Part shown: piece by piece, positions 39,878 to 50,355 of the stretch | How the letters are laid out: each line of letters opens with the position of its first letter | Position numbering within the stretch: position 1 is the stretch's first letter | From: Xenorhabdus hominickii | GTDB lineage: Bacteria; Pseudomonadota; Gammaproteobacteria; Enterobacterales; Enterobacteriaceae | Direction of reading: 5' to 3' | Assembly (NCBI RefSeq): GCF_002632725.1 | Contig: NZ_NJAI01000001.1 | Coordinates: 1,416,236-1,480,235, forward strand | Length of the DNA: 64,000 bases | The notes under the pieces: model-generated | Database searches by the model: none | What the model saw: only the letters and a program-made list of their open reading frames with translations | Told to the model about the DNA's origin: nothing | Made by a program: the position numbers and the translations under genes

Positions 39878-42800
39878 GCAAAGAAATACTGAGCCATAAA
39901 GTAATTGGCCATCAGATACAATCGAATAAGCTTAACCCGTTAACACTGCCGCTGTATGGTCAGCGGTTGATTGAAGCCTCAGCAGGCACGGGGAAAACCT
40001 ACACAATAGGTTTGCTTTACCTTCGTCTGTTACTGGGATTAGGCGGCTTTGCCGCCTTTTCCCGGCCACTGAATGTTGAAGAGATCCTGGTGGTTACTTT
40101 CACGAAAGCGGCTACGGCTGAATTACGTGGACGTATCCGTGAGAATATCCATCAACTTCGCTTGGCGTGTATTCGGCAAGGCACAAACGTGGTTGATCCC
40201 ATCTATCAAAAACTACTGGATGAAATTCCTGATAAGGAGAGTGCGGCTAATTGGTTATTGGCTGCTGAACGCCAAATGGATGAAGCGGCAATCTATACCA
40301 TCCACGGTTTTTGCCAGCGAATGCTGATAAACAATGCGTTTGAGTCGGGTGTGTTGTTTGACCAAACGATGATTCAGGATGAGAGCCAGCTACGCAAACA
40401 AGGGTGTGCCGATTTTTGGCGGCGCCATTGCTATCCTTTGCCATTGTCTATCGCAATGGAAATTAGCCGGACATGGAAAGGGCCGGAAGCATTGCTGAAC
40501 GATATTTCAGGCTATTTGCAAGGGGATATACCGTATATCGTCAATGCACCTGATAGCGATGAAACGCTGTTTAGCCGCCATCAAAAAATTATTGAACTGA
40601 TTGATTCGGCAAAACATCAGTGGAATGAAACGGCAGCCGATTTACACGATCTTATCGCGAATTCCGATGTTGATAAGCGCAGTTACTCTAAAAAACATCT
40701 TCCCAATTGGCTGAGTAAAGTATCTGAATGGGCGAAATTACCAACCCAAGACTACCTGCTTCCCAAAGAATTGGAGAGATTTTGCCAGTCACATTTAGTG
40801 GAGAAGACTAAAAAAGGAGAAGCTCCTAAACATCCGCTGTTTGAGGTTATCGAAGAGTTATATCAGCAACCGCTGACATTAAAAGATATCATCATAGCTA
40901 AGGCGATTATTGAAGTTCGCCAGTCTGTTAATCAAGAAAAGCTAATGCGTGGTCATATGGCGTTTGATGATTTGCTGACCCGTCTGGACAGTGCTTTGCA
41001 ACATGTAGGGGGAGAGTTGCTTGCGGAGGCAATTCGGCAGCGTTATCCCGTCGCTATGATTGATGAATTTCAGGATACTGACCCTCAACAATATCGTATT
41101 TTTCAAGCCATATATCGCCATCAGGCAGAAAATGCTCCGTCTGAAAACGAAAGGTCAGATAATGGGTTGTTGTTCATTGGTGACCCTAAGCAAGCGATTT
41201 ATGCTTTTCGTGGTGCGGATATCTTCACCTATATTCGTGCGCGTTCTCACGTGAATGCTCACTATACGTTAGAGACTAATTGGCGTTCTTCTCCTCCAAT
41301 GGTGCAGGCGGTTAATAAACTGTTTTCCCGTACAGAAAACCCATTCATGTTTAAACAGATCCCCTTCACTAATGTGAATGCAGCAGAGAAAAATCATGGG
41401 CTGAAATTCTCTTTGTATAATGAGGAGCAGTCTGCTTTGCGGTTTTGGGTACAATCTGGTCAGGGTTGCTCTCAACGAGAGTATGAACAGAACATGGCAC
41501 GTTTGTGTGCTGCCCAAATTCGTGACTGGCTGAAAGCAGGGCAAGAGGGGCAGGCACTTCTGTATCAGGCAGAAAAAAGTCGTTCAGTTATAGCAGCAGA
41601 TATTACGGTGCTGGTTCGTGATCATCGAGAAGCCACATTAATTCGCCATGAATTAAATGCATTCAAAATACCATCGGTATTTCTTTCCAATCGTGAAAGC
41701 GTGTTTGATACACCAGAAGCTAAAGATTTGCTTTGGTTGTTACAGGCAGTTTTAGCGCCGGAAAAGGCGCGAGAGCTAAGGAGTGCGTTAGCCAGTTGTT
41801 TATTTGGCATGAATGCGCAGCAAATCGATCAATTGAATAACGATGAAGCGGCGTGGGATCGTCTGGTTGATGAGTTTGATGGTTATGCCCGGCTATGGCG
41901 CTCCCGTGGTGTTCTACCGATGTTACGGGCGGTGATGTCGAAATATCAGATAGCAGAAAATCTACTGGCAGGGGATGACGGAGAACGCCGGCTGACTGAT
42001 GTTATGCACATTGGGGAGTTGTTGCAGGAGGCATCGCTGCAATTGGATAGTGAACATGCCGTTGCTCGCTGGTTGGCCCAACAAATTTCCAACCCTAATC
42101 CACAATCTGAAACTCAGCAGATGCGACTGGAGAGTGATCGACATTTGGTACAGATTTGTACCATCCATAAATCAAAAGGGCTGGAATATCCATTGGTTTA
42201 TTTGCCTTTCATTTGTGGTTACAGGAAGCAGAAGCGGGCGGTTTATCATGATCGCCATAATTTTGAGACTCACCTTAATCTTTCTCATGACGATGAAAAG
42301 CTGAAAGAAGCGCTGGAATTGGCTGATGAAGAACGCCTAGCGGAAGATTTACGTTTGCTCTATGTTGCATTAACACGTTCAATTTATCACTGCAGTGTTG
42401 GGGTTGCGCCCCTTATCAAAGGGAACAGAAGTAAAGAGGGGGATACTGATTTACACTTGTCTGCCATCGGGTATCTGCTGCAAAAGGGGCAGAAAGGTGA
42501 CGCTGAACTGCTGGCAAGTAGTTTATATGAGCTAAGCGGTTTACATGAACCTTGTGATAACAGCATAGAGATCAAATCGGTGAAAGACGCCGTCGATTCA
42601 CAATGGTATTTGCCACGTGAAAACCCCTTACTGTTGGAGGCGAAAAGGTTTCAACGCTCCATTCGTGATGACTGGCGAGTGACGAGCTATTCAGGTTTGC
42701 AACATTCTGCTTCGCGCGCCATTTCATTCAGCTTTGCCAGTGCATTGGGAGAGTCAGTGGATGTCATTGTTCAATCCATCTCACCGAAGCTAGATGTTGA

Positions 42801-43557
42801 TGCCCGCGGTGAAAAGCAGGGAAAAATGTCGTTACAGATGTCTCCTCATTCTTTTCCACGTGGGGCATCAGCGGGTACGTTCTTGCACGGCATTTTGGAG
42901 GAACTGGATTTTGATAATCTCCCGGAACAGGCGTGGCTGGTGGAGAAACTGACAGCATCAGGATTTGATGAAAGTTGGGCTCCCGTATTGGAACAGTGGA
43001 TGGCTGATATTGTGAACGCAGATCTGAACGGGCAAGGAATGAAGTTAGCCGATATTCCCCGTCATCTCCAGCAAAGTGAAATGCAGTTTTATCTGCCGGT
43101 GGATAACTTATTGCATTCAAAGGTACTGGATGAGTTGACCCGTCGTTATGATCCACTGTCTGCGCAATGTGCTCTGTTGGGCTTTCATCAAGTCAAGGGA
43201 ATGTTAAAAGGGTTTATCGATTTGGTTTTTTGCTGGCAGGGTAAGTATTACTTGGTGGATTACAAATCAAACTGGTTGGGTGAAAGTAGTCAGTCATATA
43301 CGCAGGAGGTGATGGCGAAAGCCATGATAGAGCATCGTTATGATTTACAGTATCAACTCTATACCTTAGCTCTGCATCGTTATTTGCGTCATCGGTTAGC
43401 CGACTATGATTATCGGCACCATTTTGGTGGAGTGCTCTACTTGTTTCTACGGGGCATTGATAAAGATAATCCCGGGCATGGTCTTTATCATTATTTGCCG
43501 CCCTTTGAGTTTATTGACGAACTGGATACGCTTTTCAGCGCTGTTGGTGAGGAGTAA
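39874..43557 (+). CDS. recB: RecBCD exonuclease V, RecB subunit
   Basis: RecB is the 3'-5' helicase and nuclease of the double-strand break repair complex. The 1227-residue protein starts with GTG overlapping the ptrA stop by 4 bp. The UvrD-type motifs are present: Walker A ASAGTGKTYTIGL (about 35-47), the DEFQDTDPQQY motif II, GDPKQAIYAFRGAD and TIHKSKGLEYP. The C-terminal nuclease domain is intact with GFIDLVFCWQGKYYLVDYKS (catalytic D and K near 1128-1131), then SNWLG. It is about 45 residues longer than E. coli RecB (1180), with extra length in the middle part. recD follows after 5 bp. Confidence 0.96.
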   Translation: MSKEILSHKVIGHQIQSNKLNPLTLPLYGQRLIEASAGTGKTYTIGLLYLRLLLGLGGFAAFSRPLNVEEILVVTFTKAATAELRGRIRENIHQLRLACIRQGTNVVDPIYQKLLDEIPDKESAANWLLAAERQMDEAAIYTIHGFCQRMLINNAFESGVLFDQTMIQDESQLRKQGCADFWRRHCYPLPLSIAMEISRTWKGPEALLNDISGYLQGDIPYIVNAPDSDETLFSRHQKIIELIDSAKHQWNETAADLHDLIANSDVDKRSYSKKHLPNWLSKVSEWAKLPTQDYLLPKELERFCQSHLVEKTKKGEAPKHPLFEVIEELYQQPLTLKDIIIAKAIIEVRQSVNQEKLMRGHMAFDDLLTRLDSALQHVGGELLAEAIRQRYPVAMIDEFQDTDPQQYRIFQAIYRHQAENAPSENERSDNGLLFIGDPKQAIYAFRGADIFTYIRARSHVNAHYTLETNWRSSPPMVQAVNKLFSRTENPFMFKQIPFTNVNAAEKNHGLKFSLYNEEQSALRFWVQSGQGCSQREYEQNMARLCAAQIRDWLKAGQEGQALLYQAEKSRSVIAADITVLVRDHREATLIRHELNAFKIPSVFLSNRESVFDTPEAKDLLWLLQAVLAPEKARELRSALASCLFGMNAQQIDQLNNDEAAWDRLVDEFDGYARLWRSRGVLPMLRAVMSKYQIAENLLAGDDGERRLTDVMHIGELLQEASLQLDSEHAVARWLAQQISNPNPQSETQQMRLESDRHLVQICTIHKSKGLEYPLVYLPFICGYRKQKRAVYHDRHNFETHLNLSHDDEKLKEALELADEERLAEDLRLLYVALTRSIYHCSVGVAPLIKGNRSKEGDTDLHLSAIGYLLQKGQKGDAELLASSLYELSGLHEPCDNSIEIKSVKDAVDSQWYLPRENPLLLEAKRFQRSIRDDWRVTSYSGLQHSASRAISFSFASALGESVDVIVQSISPKLDVDARGEKQGKMSLQMSPHSFPRGASAGTFLHGILEELDFDNLPEQAWLVEKLTASGFDESWAPVLEQWMADIVNADLNGQGMKLADIPRHLQQSEMQFYLPVDNLLHSKVLDELTRRYDPLSAQCALLGFHQVKGMLKGFIDLVFCWQGKYYLVDYKSNWLGESSQSYTQEVMAKAMIEHRYDLQYQLYTLALHRYLRHRLADYDYRHHFGGVLYLFLRGIDKDNPGHGLYHYLPPFEFIDELDTLFSAVGEE

Positions 43558-43562
43558 AGTGC

Positions 43563-45464
43563 ATGAATTCCATGATGTCATTATTACAACAAGCGGTGAG
43601 TCAAAAGTTATTGCGTCCACTCGATATGCAGTTCGCTTATGCGATGATTGAAGATGAAAATCCCTTGTTATTGCTGATTGCAGCCTTATTGAGTGCTGAA
43701 TCTGGTGCAGGACATGTCTGCTTACCACTGGAACGGATATCGCCAAAATATTTATTTGAAGGCCGGCAGCCTGAGTTAGCCGCTTCACTTTGGTCTTTGG
43801 CCGGTGAACCGAAACAATCGCAAATTATTACTGCCTTGCAGTCATGTCCGGCAGTCAGTATGGGGGAGTTACCCACCCCGATAATCCTTTCTCATCGGAG
43901 TGCTTCTGGTTACCGTTTGTATCTACAACGAATGTGGCAAAGTGAACGGCGCGTGGCGGATTTTTTTGCCACAGTGGAATTGACTGACGATCATGAGCAG
44001 GCTGAACTTGATGAAACACATCTACGCCACATTTTGGATGAGCTTTTTGGTGTCACAGCCGAAGAGGAAATAGATTGGCAAAAAGTGGCGGCGGCGGTCG
44101 CTGTGACGAGCCGTATTTCTGTTATCTCTGGTGGGCCGGGAACTGGGAAAACAACGACGGTCGCCAAGCTGTTGGTCGCTCTAATTAAATTGCATGAAGG
44201 TCAGCGTTTAAGTATTCAACTGGCTGCACCAACAGGCAAAGCAGCAGCGAGATTGACGGAATCGCTCCGAGAAGCAGTCAATAAACTCGCTTTGACGCAA
44301 GAACAGTGGAAGAGCATTCCGGAACAAGCTAAAACTATTCACCGTTTATTGGGAGCACAGCCAGATAGCCAGAAACTGCGCTACAGCCGCGATAATCCTC
44401 TCTCACTGGATATTTTGATCATTGATGAAGCATCAATGGTGGATTTGCCGATGATGGCACACTTGATTGCAGCTTTGCCGTCGCAGGCGAAAGTGATTTT
44501 TTTAGGGGATAAAGACCAACTGGCTTCGGTTGAAGCCGGAGCGGTGTTGGGGGATATTTGTCTGTTCGCTGAACAGGGGTATAGCGCCAAACGTGCTGAA
44601 CAATTGAAGAGATTGACTGGATGTCAGTTAATATTTAATGCCATGCAAAATCCTGGAGAAAATATTTCGGCAGTTCGAGATAGTCTGTGCTTGCTGCGTA
44701 AAAGTTATCGTTTCAATTCATCTTCAGGTATCGGGCAATTAGCATCAGCGGTTAATCAGGGAGATCGTGCGGCGGTATCTTCGGTGCTGAGCCAGTCTTT
44801 TCCAGATGTTGACTTCAATCCACTTTCAACTGATGAAGATTACCAGCGATTATTGGTTGAAACGGCCTCGGGTTACTATCAATATTTGGCAATGGTGAAT
44901 GATCAGGCACCAGAAGAAGCGATTTTGGCGGAATTTAACCGTTTTCGATTGTTATGTGCGTTAAGGGAAGGGCCGTTTGGTGTCACTGGCCTGAATCAAC
45001 GAGTGGAACAATTGTTGTACAGGAAAGGGATCATTACCCTGCCCAGAAATGTGGAGAGCCGAAGCTATGCTGGCCGTCCGATCATGATATTACGTAATGA
45101 CAGCACCCTTGGGCTGTTCAACGGAGATATCGGAATTATGCTCAGAAATCAGGATAATGAATTGAAAGCCTATTTTCAGTTATCTGATGGGCAGATTAAA
45201 GGGTTTCAGCCAAATCGATTGCCTCTGCATGAAACGGCTTACGTGATGACGGTGCATAAATCTCAAGGTTCAGAGTTTGAACATACCGTATTGGTATTAC
45301 CGACCCAATTTTCGCCAATCGTCAGCCGGGAGCTGGTATATACGGCACTGACTCGGGCCAAGGAGAAATTGACTCTTTATGCCCACAAGCCTGTTTTGGA
45401 CAAGGCCGTAGCTACAGCAACACAGAGGCGAAGCGGGTTGGCTGAATGGTTCAACCCGCAGTGA
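43563..45464 (+). CDS. recD: RecBCD exonuclease V, RecD subunit
   Basis: RecD is the 5'-3' superfamily 1B helicase of RecBCD. The 633-residue protein (E. coli 608) has an N-terminal RecB-binding domain, Walker A GGPGTGKTTTVAKLL (about 190-204), LIIDEASMVDLPMM, FLGDKDQLASVEAGAV, and the C-terminal motif VMTVHKSQGSEFEH with ELVYTALTRAKEKL. It starts 5 bp after recB (GAGGAGT upstream). No terminator stands out in the 51 bp before the convergent argA gene. Confidence 0.96.
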   Translation: MNSMMSLLQQAVSQKLLRPLDMQFAYAMIEDENPLLLLIAALLSAESGAGHVCLPLERISPKYLFEGRQPELAASLWSLAGEPKQSQIITALQSCPAVSMGELPTPIILSHRSASGYRLYLQRMWQSERRVADFFATVELTDDHEQAELDETHLRHILDELFGVTAEEEIDWQKVAAAVAVTSRISVISGGPGTGKTTTVAKLLVALIKLHEGQRLSIQLAAPTGKAAARLTESLREAVNKLALTQEQWKSIPEQAKTIHRLLGAQPDSQKLRYSRDNPLSLDILIIDEASMVDLPMMAHLIAALPSQAKVIFLGDKDQLASVEAGAVLGDICLFAEQGYSAKRAEQLKRLTGCQLIFNAMQNPGENISAVRDSLCLLRKSYRFNSSSGIGQLASAVNQGDRAAVSSVLSQSFPDVDFNPLSTDEDYQRLLVETASGYYQYLAMVNDQAPEEAILAEFNRFRLLCALREGPFGVTGLNQRVEQLLYRKGIITLPRNVESRSYAGRPIMILRNDSTLGLFNGDIGIMLRNQDNELKAYFQLSDGQIKGFQPNRLPLHETAYVMTVHKSQGSEFEHTVLVLPTQFSPIVSRELVYTALTRAKEKLTLYAHKPVLDKAVATATQRRSGLAEWFNPQ

Positions 45465-45515
45465 AAAAGCGCTGTGTTCAATAAAAAACTATATGCTTAG
45501 TAAAAAAACATGTGA

Positions 45516-46850
45516 TTAATGATTCTGTAAATTCATCATCAAAATTTTGGAACGGCGCTGATAGTTATACAGCGCTTGTTTTTCCACTGGCAATGTGTCG
45601 ATCTCTGCGGGTTTAAAACCCTTCTCCTGAAACCAGTGAATACTGCGGGTTGTAAGCACGAAAAGTTTCTCTAACCCGATCTGTTTGGCTTGATTGGCAA
45701 TTGAATTCAGCAAAGTTTCACCTCGGGAGGAGCAACGATAATCTGGATGTACAGCAACACAGGCCATTTCCCCGATTTTTTCATCAGGATAAGAATACAG
45801 CGCGGCACAGGCAATGGTGAGGTTGTCGTGTTCTATCAGGGTAAACTTATCAATTTCCATTTCTAATTGTTCCCGTGAACGCCGAACTAAAATACCTTCT
45901 TGTTCCAATGGGCGAATAAGCTCAAGAATGCCACCGATATCATTGATGTTGGCACGGCGGATCTGTTCGGAGCGTTCCATTACAATTTGGGTGCCGATAC
46001 CTTCGCGCGAGAATAGTTCCTGAATCAGAGAACCATTCTCCTGATAGCTGATTAAATGACTGCGGCGAACTCCACGGCGGCAGGCTTTGATCGCTCCTCT
46101 TAAAAAACGGCTGGATTCTGAATAGTGTTCACCCGCATTTTCCAGTTCATGTAGGCGCATTACGCCTTCATCAGGGAACAGTTCTGATAGAGTATTACCC
46201 TCAGTATCAAGTACGCCCTGTGATGAGCAAAATCCGATCAACTTTTCCGCTTTTAATTTAATCGCCAACTTTGTCGCAATTTCTTCAGAGGTTAGATTAA
46301 AACTTTCCCCTGTGACGGAAACGGCAACCGGCCCAATCAACACGATGGCGTTATTGTCTAATTGCTGGCTGATTGCGTCTTCATCAATGCGACGGATCCT
46401 GCCACTATGGTAATAATCGACGCCATCATCGACTCCCAAGGGTTGGGCGATAATAAAGTTACCGCTGACAACATTAATATGGGCACCCTGTAATGGTGTA
46501 TTGCTCAGGCTCATGGAAAGACGGGCCGTAATATCCAGTTGCAACAGACCTGCTGATTGTTTAACTAGATCCAGTGTCTTGGCATCTGTAACTCGGGTAT
46601 GTTTGTGATAAATAGGTTGGCAATTGTGTGCAGCAATATTTTGTTCAATTTGTGGGCGAGCACCATACACGACGATTAAGCGAATTCCCAGGTTATGCAG
46701 TAAACCAATGTCGTTAATAATATTTGGAAAATTTTCATGGGCGATAGCTTCACCCCCTAGCATAATGACAAAAGTTTTACCCCGATGCGCATTGACATAC
46801 GGAACCGAGTGCCGGAAGACTTCAACCAATTCGGTATTGCGTTCTTTCAT
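45516..46850 (-). CDS. argA: N-acetylglutamate synthase
   Basis: ArgA acetylates glutamate with acetyl-CoA, the first step of arginine synthesis, and is feedback-inhibited by arginine. The 444-residue protein has an N-terminal amino acid kinase-like domain ([35 protein letters not shown]) and a C-terminal GNAT domain from about residue 295 ([46 protein letters not shown]). Length and order match E. coli (443). Two ARG boxes lie just upstream of the start, indicating ArgR repression. It is convergent with recD. Confidence 0.97.
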   Translation of the reverse strand: MKERNTELVEVFRHSVPYVNAHRGKTFVIMLGGEAIAHENFPNIINDIGLLHNLGIRLIVVYGARPQIEQNIAAHNCQPIYHKHTRVTDAKTLDLVKQSAGLLQLDITARLSMSLSNTPLQGAHINVVSGNFIIAQPLGVDDGVDYYHSGRIRRIDEDAISQQLDNNAIVLIGPVAVSVTGESFNLTSEEIATKLAIKLKAEKLIGFCSSQGVLDTEGNTLSELFPDEGVMRLHELENAGEHYSESSRFLRGAIKACRRGVRRSHLISYQENGSLIQELFSREGIGTQIVMERSEQIRRANINDIGGILELIRPLEQEGILVRRSREQLEMEIDKFTLIEHDNLTIACAALYSYPDEKIGEMACVAVHPDYRCSSRGETLLNSIANQAKQIGLEKLFVLTTRSIHWFQEKGFKPAEIDTLPVEKQALYNYQRRSKILMMNLQNH

Positions 46851-46863
46851 GAAACCCTCTCTG

Positions 46864-46902
46864 ACTGAATACTTATTCTAATTTTGTGTATTTTTATTCT
46901 TT
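46864..46902 (-). promoter_or_regulatory. Tandem ARG boxes (ArgR operator) of argA
   Basis: Two 18-bp sites fit the ArgR consensus WNTGAATWWWWATTCANW: ACTGAATACTTATTCTAA at 46864-46881 and TGTGTATTTTTATTCTTT at 46885-46902. They are separated by 3 bp, the canonical spacing for a hexameric ArgR operator, and lie 14-52 bp upstream of the argA start codon. Confidence 0.8.
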
Positions 46903-47091
46903 TTGATTGAAAATGGCAAGAGGAAATATGGATAAAAATAATGTTATTATTTATATTGGTATAAACAAACTGGGAGAGGCATAAAATGCTTTTTTTGATG
47001 ACAGCCATCAGCTAATTAATTAGAGTTTCCTGCTTAATGATTATTTTTGGCAAAGATTACTGAGTTTGGTTGTTTTTAAATGGAATAAACG

Positions 47092-48339
47092 ATGAGTCAT
47101 TCAGACCATAATTCTTCACGTCGCCGTTTGTTGAAAGGCGCAGCCGCTGTATGGTTGCTAAGTATTAGCCCAATAGGTTATGCAGCAAATTCAAAAGTTA
47201 TCGCTGTGCGTATTTGGCCTGCATCAAGTTACACCAGAGTGACGCTGGAGTCTAATATTCCGCTTAAGTACCGCCAATTTTCACTTTCCAATCCCAATCG
47301 GATTGTGATTGATTTGCAGGGTATCCAACTTAATAGTGTCTTGAGCAGTATGGGAACACAGATTCAGAAACGTGATCCTTACCTGAAATTGGTGCGAGCC
47401 GGGCAATTTAATCCGAAAACGGTACGTCTGGTATTTGAAGTCAAACAGCCCGTCTCTCCGCATATTTTTATTTTGCCACCGATAGCAAAATTCAGACATC
47501 GTTTGGTGTTAGATCTTTATCCAAATCACTCGGCGAATGTAGATGATGACCCTTTAACGGCTCTGCTTGAAGAGTACAACAGCGGGAGCTTGGAACAAAA
47601 TTTGCCGACTGAAGCACGTAAACCCGGAAAAGCAGGGCAAAACAGGCCGATTGTCATTATGCTTGATCCCGGTCATGGTGGCGAGGATTCGGGAGCTATT
47701 GGGAAATATAAAACTCGTGAAAAAGATATCGTGTTGCAAATTGCCCGTCGTTTACAGGCGCTTATTAGACGTGAGCCTGGCATGAAAGTTTACATGACTC
47801 GTAATGAAGATGTGTTCATCCCTTTGAAAGTCAGGGTGGCGAAAGCTCGTAAGATGCAGGCGGATTTGTTTGTTTCTATTCACGCGGATGCTTTTACCAA
47901 TCGGGCTGCACACGGTTCATCTGTATTTGCGCTGTCAACTAAGGGCGCGACCAGCAATACTGCCCGTTTTCTGGCTCAGACTCAGAACGAGGCTGATATG
48001 ATCGGGGGAGTCAGTAAAAGCGGTGATAAATATTTGGATCATACTATGCTGGATTTGATTCAGACCGCGACTATCAATGATAGCTTGAAATTTGGTGATG
48101 AAGTGCTCAAGCGGATAGGCAAGGTCAATAAATTGCATAAAAATAGCGTTGATCAGGCGGGTTTTGCTGTATTGAAAGCGCCAGATATTCCTTCTATTTT
48201 GGTTGAAACTGCATTTATCAGTAATTTGGAAGAAGAACGCAAATTGAAAACAGCGAAGTTCCAGCAACAAGTAGCGGAGTCTATTTTTGCTGGCATTAAG
48301 GCTTATTTCAAAAATGGTGCTGAACTAGCGCGGCGGTAA
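47092..48339 (+). CDS. amiC: N-acetylmuramoyl-L-alanine amidase AmiC
   Basis: AmiC cleaves peptide side chains from peptidoglycan at the septum for daughter-cell separation, activated by NlpD. The 415-residue protein has a Tat signal ([17 protein letters not shown], cleavage near GYAA), an AMIN domain for septal targeting (about 35-150) and an amidase_3 domain with [11 protein letters not shown] (from about 192), [26 protein letters not shown] and [10 protein letters not shown] carrying the zinc ligands and catalytic glutamates. The layout matches E. coli (417). It is divergent from argA, with the initiator tRNA cluster downstream on the opposite strand. Confidence 0.97.
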   Translation: MSHSDHNSSRRRLLKGAAAVWLLSISPIGYAANSKVIAVRIWPASSYTRVTLESNIPLKYRQFSLSNPNRIVIDLQGIQLNSVLSSMGTQIQKRDPYLKLVRAGQFNPKTVRLVFEVKQPVSPHIFILPPIAKFRHRLVLDLYPNHSANVDDDPLTALLEEYNSGSLEQNLPTEARKPGKAGQNRPIVIMLDPGHGGEDSGAIGKYKTREKDIVLQIARRLQALIRREPGMKVYMTRNEDVFIPLKVRVAKARKMQADLFVSIHADAFTNRAAHGSSVFALSTKGATSNTARFLAQTQNEADMIGGVSKSGDKYLDHTMLDLIQTATINDSLKFGDEVLKRIGKVNKLHKNSVDQAGFAVLKAPDIPSILVETAFISNLEEERKLKTAKFQQQVAESIFAGIKAYFKNGAELARR

Positions 48340-48518
48340 TGGGTTTAGAAGTAGCCAATAGTTTTAGAAACGTACACAGGGATAGATGCTTAAACAGGGA
48401 CGTAATGAAATTTGAAAATGAATTTGAAAATAAAGCGAAGATAGGGAATAAGAGATAAGCTGAAAATTGAAAAGTTGGGTTCAGACAGAAGAAAATTAGT
48501 TAGATAATAACTAGAAGT

Positions 48519-48595
<77 letters not shown>

Positions 48596-48677
48596 TCCGT
48601 CTATTTACAAACTTTGATAATAAACTATCTATTATCAAAAAATAATGCAAATAATGAGCAATGACATCATACAAAAT

Positions 48678-48754
<77 letters not shown>

Positions 48755-48885
48755 TCCGTCTATCTGCAAATGTTGATTATAAGTAATTGTTCATCAACAA
48801 TGAACGCAAATACTGAATGATGACATTCTTTACTACTAAATTGTGTTTATGCTGCATCATATCATTAATGATATCAGTATAAAAT

Positions 48886-48962
<77 letters not shown>

Positions 48963-48976
48963 TCCGATGTGGGCTC

Positions 48977-49004
48977 ACTATACGCTTGAACTGAATCGTT
49001 GCAA
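48977..49004 (-). promoter_or_regulatory. Promoter of the initiator tRNA cluster
   Basis: On the minus strand TTGCAA (48999-49004) and TATAGT (48977-48982) are 16 bp apart, ending 14 bp before the first tRNA. The GAGCCC after the -10 box is GC-rich, as in stringently controlled stable RNA promoters. Confidence 0.75.
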
Positions 49005-49181
49005 GTTTTTTTATTGATATTTACCAAATTTGTTTGTTTTTAGGTTAAAAATGCGCCAATTGTTTTGTTTTTGTTCTAATTCCAATTGTCAGCTAATAAG
49101 TTATTTTTTTCTAACTACATTTTATTATTTATTGGTGTTTGATATCGTTCACCGTCGGCTCATCATGGTAGGAGATAAGGC

Positions 49182-50285
49182 ATGAATATGAAACTCTGGG
49201 GCAAATATCTTTTATGCGGGTTGGTCATTTCGTTGTTATCGGGATGCCATACAAGACCGACAGATCAAGCACAGCAATACAATGATGGTCGAATTAACCA
49301 GGATTTCCAGCTGGTTAATTCACCTAATGCCCAAGGTTTTCCGGTTAATATCAAAGATTTTTCCAAGCAGGTAAAGTTTATCAGTGAATCTTCTCCTCGC
49401 CTTTATAACAATAATAGCGAGATATTTAATGCGATCGAAAGTTGGGTAACGTCTGGCGGTGATACCCGTAATTTAAATCAGTTTGGTTTACTCGCTTATC
49501 AAATGGATGGTGACGATAATTACGGGAACGTAAAATTTACCGGTTATTACACTCCTGTTTTGCAGGCTCGGCATGTCAAACAGGGAGAGTTTAAATATCC
49601 ACTATATCGCATGCCAACTAAATCGCGTTCTCGATTGCCAAATCGCGCAGCGATATACAATGGTACATTGAACAAAAAATTCATTATTGGATACAGTAAT
49701 TCGTTAATGGATAATTTTTTGATGGAAGTACAAGGAAGTGGTTATGTTGATTTTGGTGATGGTCGTCCATTGACCTTTTTTGGCTATGGTGGAAAGAATG
49801 GACATGTTTATCGCAGTATTGGCAAAGTTCTGATCGACCGTAGCGAAGTGTCCAGTGACAAAATGTCGATGAAAGCGATCCGCCAGTGGGCAGAGCAGCA
49901 CAGTGAATCTGAAGTAAGAGAATTATTGGAACAGAATCCTTCATTTGTTTTCTTTAAACCTGAACCTTATACTTTTGTTAGAGGAGCCAGTGCCGTTCCT
50001 CTTGTCGCCAACGCATCAGTTGCGTCTGATAAATCATTAATCCCGCCCGGAACAGCACTGTTGGCAGAAGTTCCTGTGTTGGATAAAACGGGTAAATTTA
50101 CTGGGCAGTACCGGGTGCGCCTGATGGTGGCACTGGATGTCGGTGGCGCCATCAAAGGGAATCATTTCGACATTTATCACGGTGTTGGTGAAGAAGCGGG
50201 TGAAGCGGCCGGTTTTTATAATCACTATGGGCGGGTTTGGGTATTGAAGAAAGCACCATCTGGTTTTTTGACTGCAAACCAGTAA
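49182..50285 (+). CDS. mltA: Membrane-bound lytic murein transglycosylase A
   Basis: MltA cleaves glycan strands of peptidoglycan, leaving anhydromuramic ends. The 367-residue precursor has a lipoprotein signal peptide with lipobox LLSGC (C22), so it is likely anchored in the outer membrane. The MltA domain includes VKFTGYYTPVLQARH and LMEVQGSGYVDFGDGRPL, and the C-terminal 3D domain DVGGAIKGNHFDIYHGVG carries the catalytic aspartate. GTAGGAGATAAGGC precedes the ATG. It is next to the tRNA cluster and tcdA, as in E. coli. Confidence 0.97.
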   Translation: MNMKLWGKYLLCGLVISLLSGCHTRPTDQAQQYNDGRINQDFQLVNSPNAQGFPVNIKDFSKQVKFISESSPRLYNNNSEIFNAIESWVTSGGDTRNLNQFGLLAYQMDGDDNYGNVKFTGYYTPVLQARHVKQGEFKYPLYRMPTKSRSRLPNRAAIYNGTLNKKFIIGYSNSLMDNFLMEVQGSGYVDFGDGRPLTFFGYGGKNGHVYRSIGKVLIDRSEVSSDKMSMKAIRQWAEQHSESEVRELLEQNPSFVFFKPEPYTFVRGASAVPLVANASVASDKSLIPPGTALLAEVPVLDKTGKFTGQYRVRLMVALDVGGAIKGNHFDIYHGVGEEAGEAAGFYNHYGRVWVLKKAPSGFLTANQ

Positions 50286-50312
50286 GATCCCTTTAATTCA
50301 AATAATCGATGG

Positions 50313-50332
50313 CCCATCTCAATAGAGATGGG
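50313..50332 (+). terminator. Hairpin between mltA and tcdA
   Basis: CCCATCTC and GAGATGGG pair perfectly over 8 bp around AATA, followed by TGTTATG without a true T tract. It may be a weak terminator or a stability hairpin after mltA. Confidence 0.45.
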
Positions 50333-50355
50333 TGTTATGTAGGATTTATTTTGTG

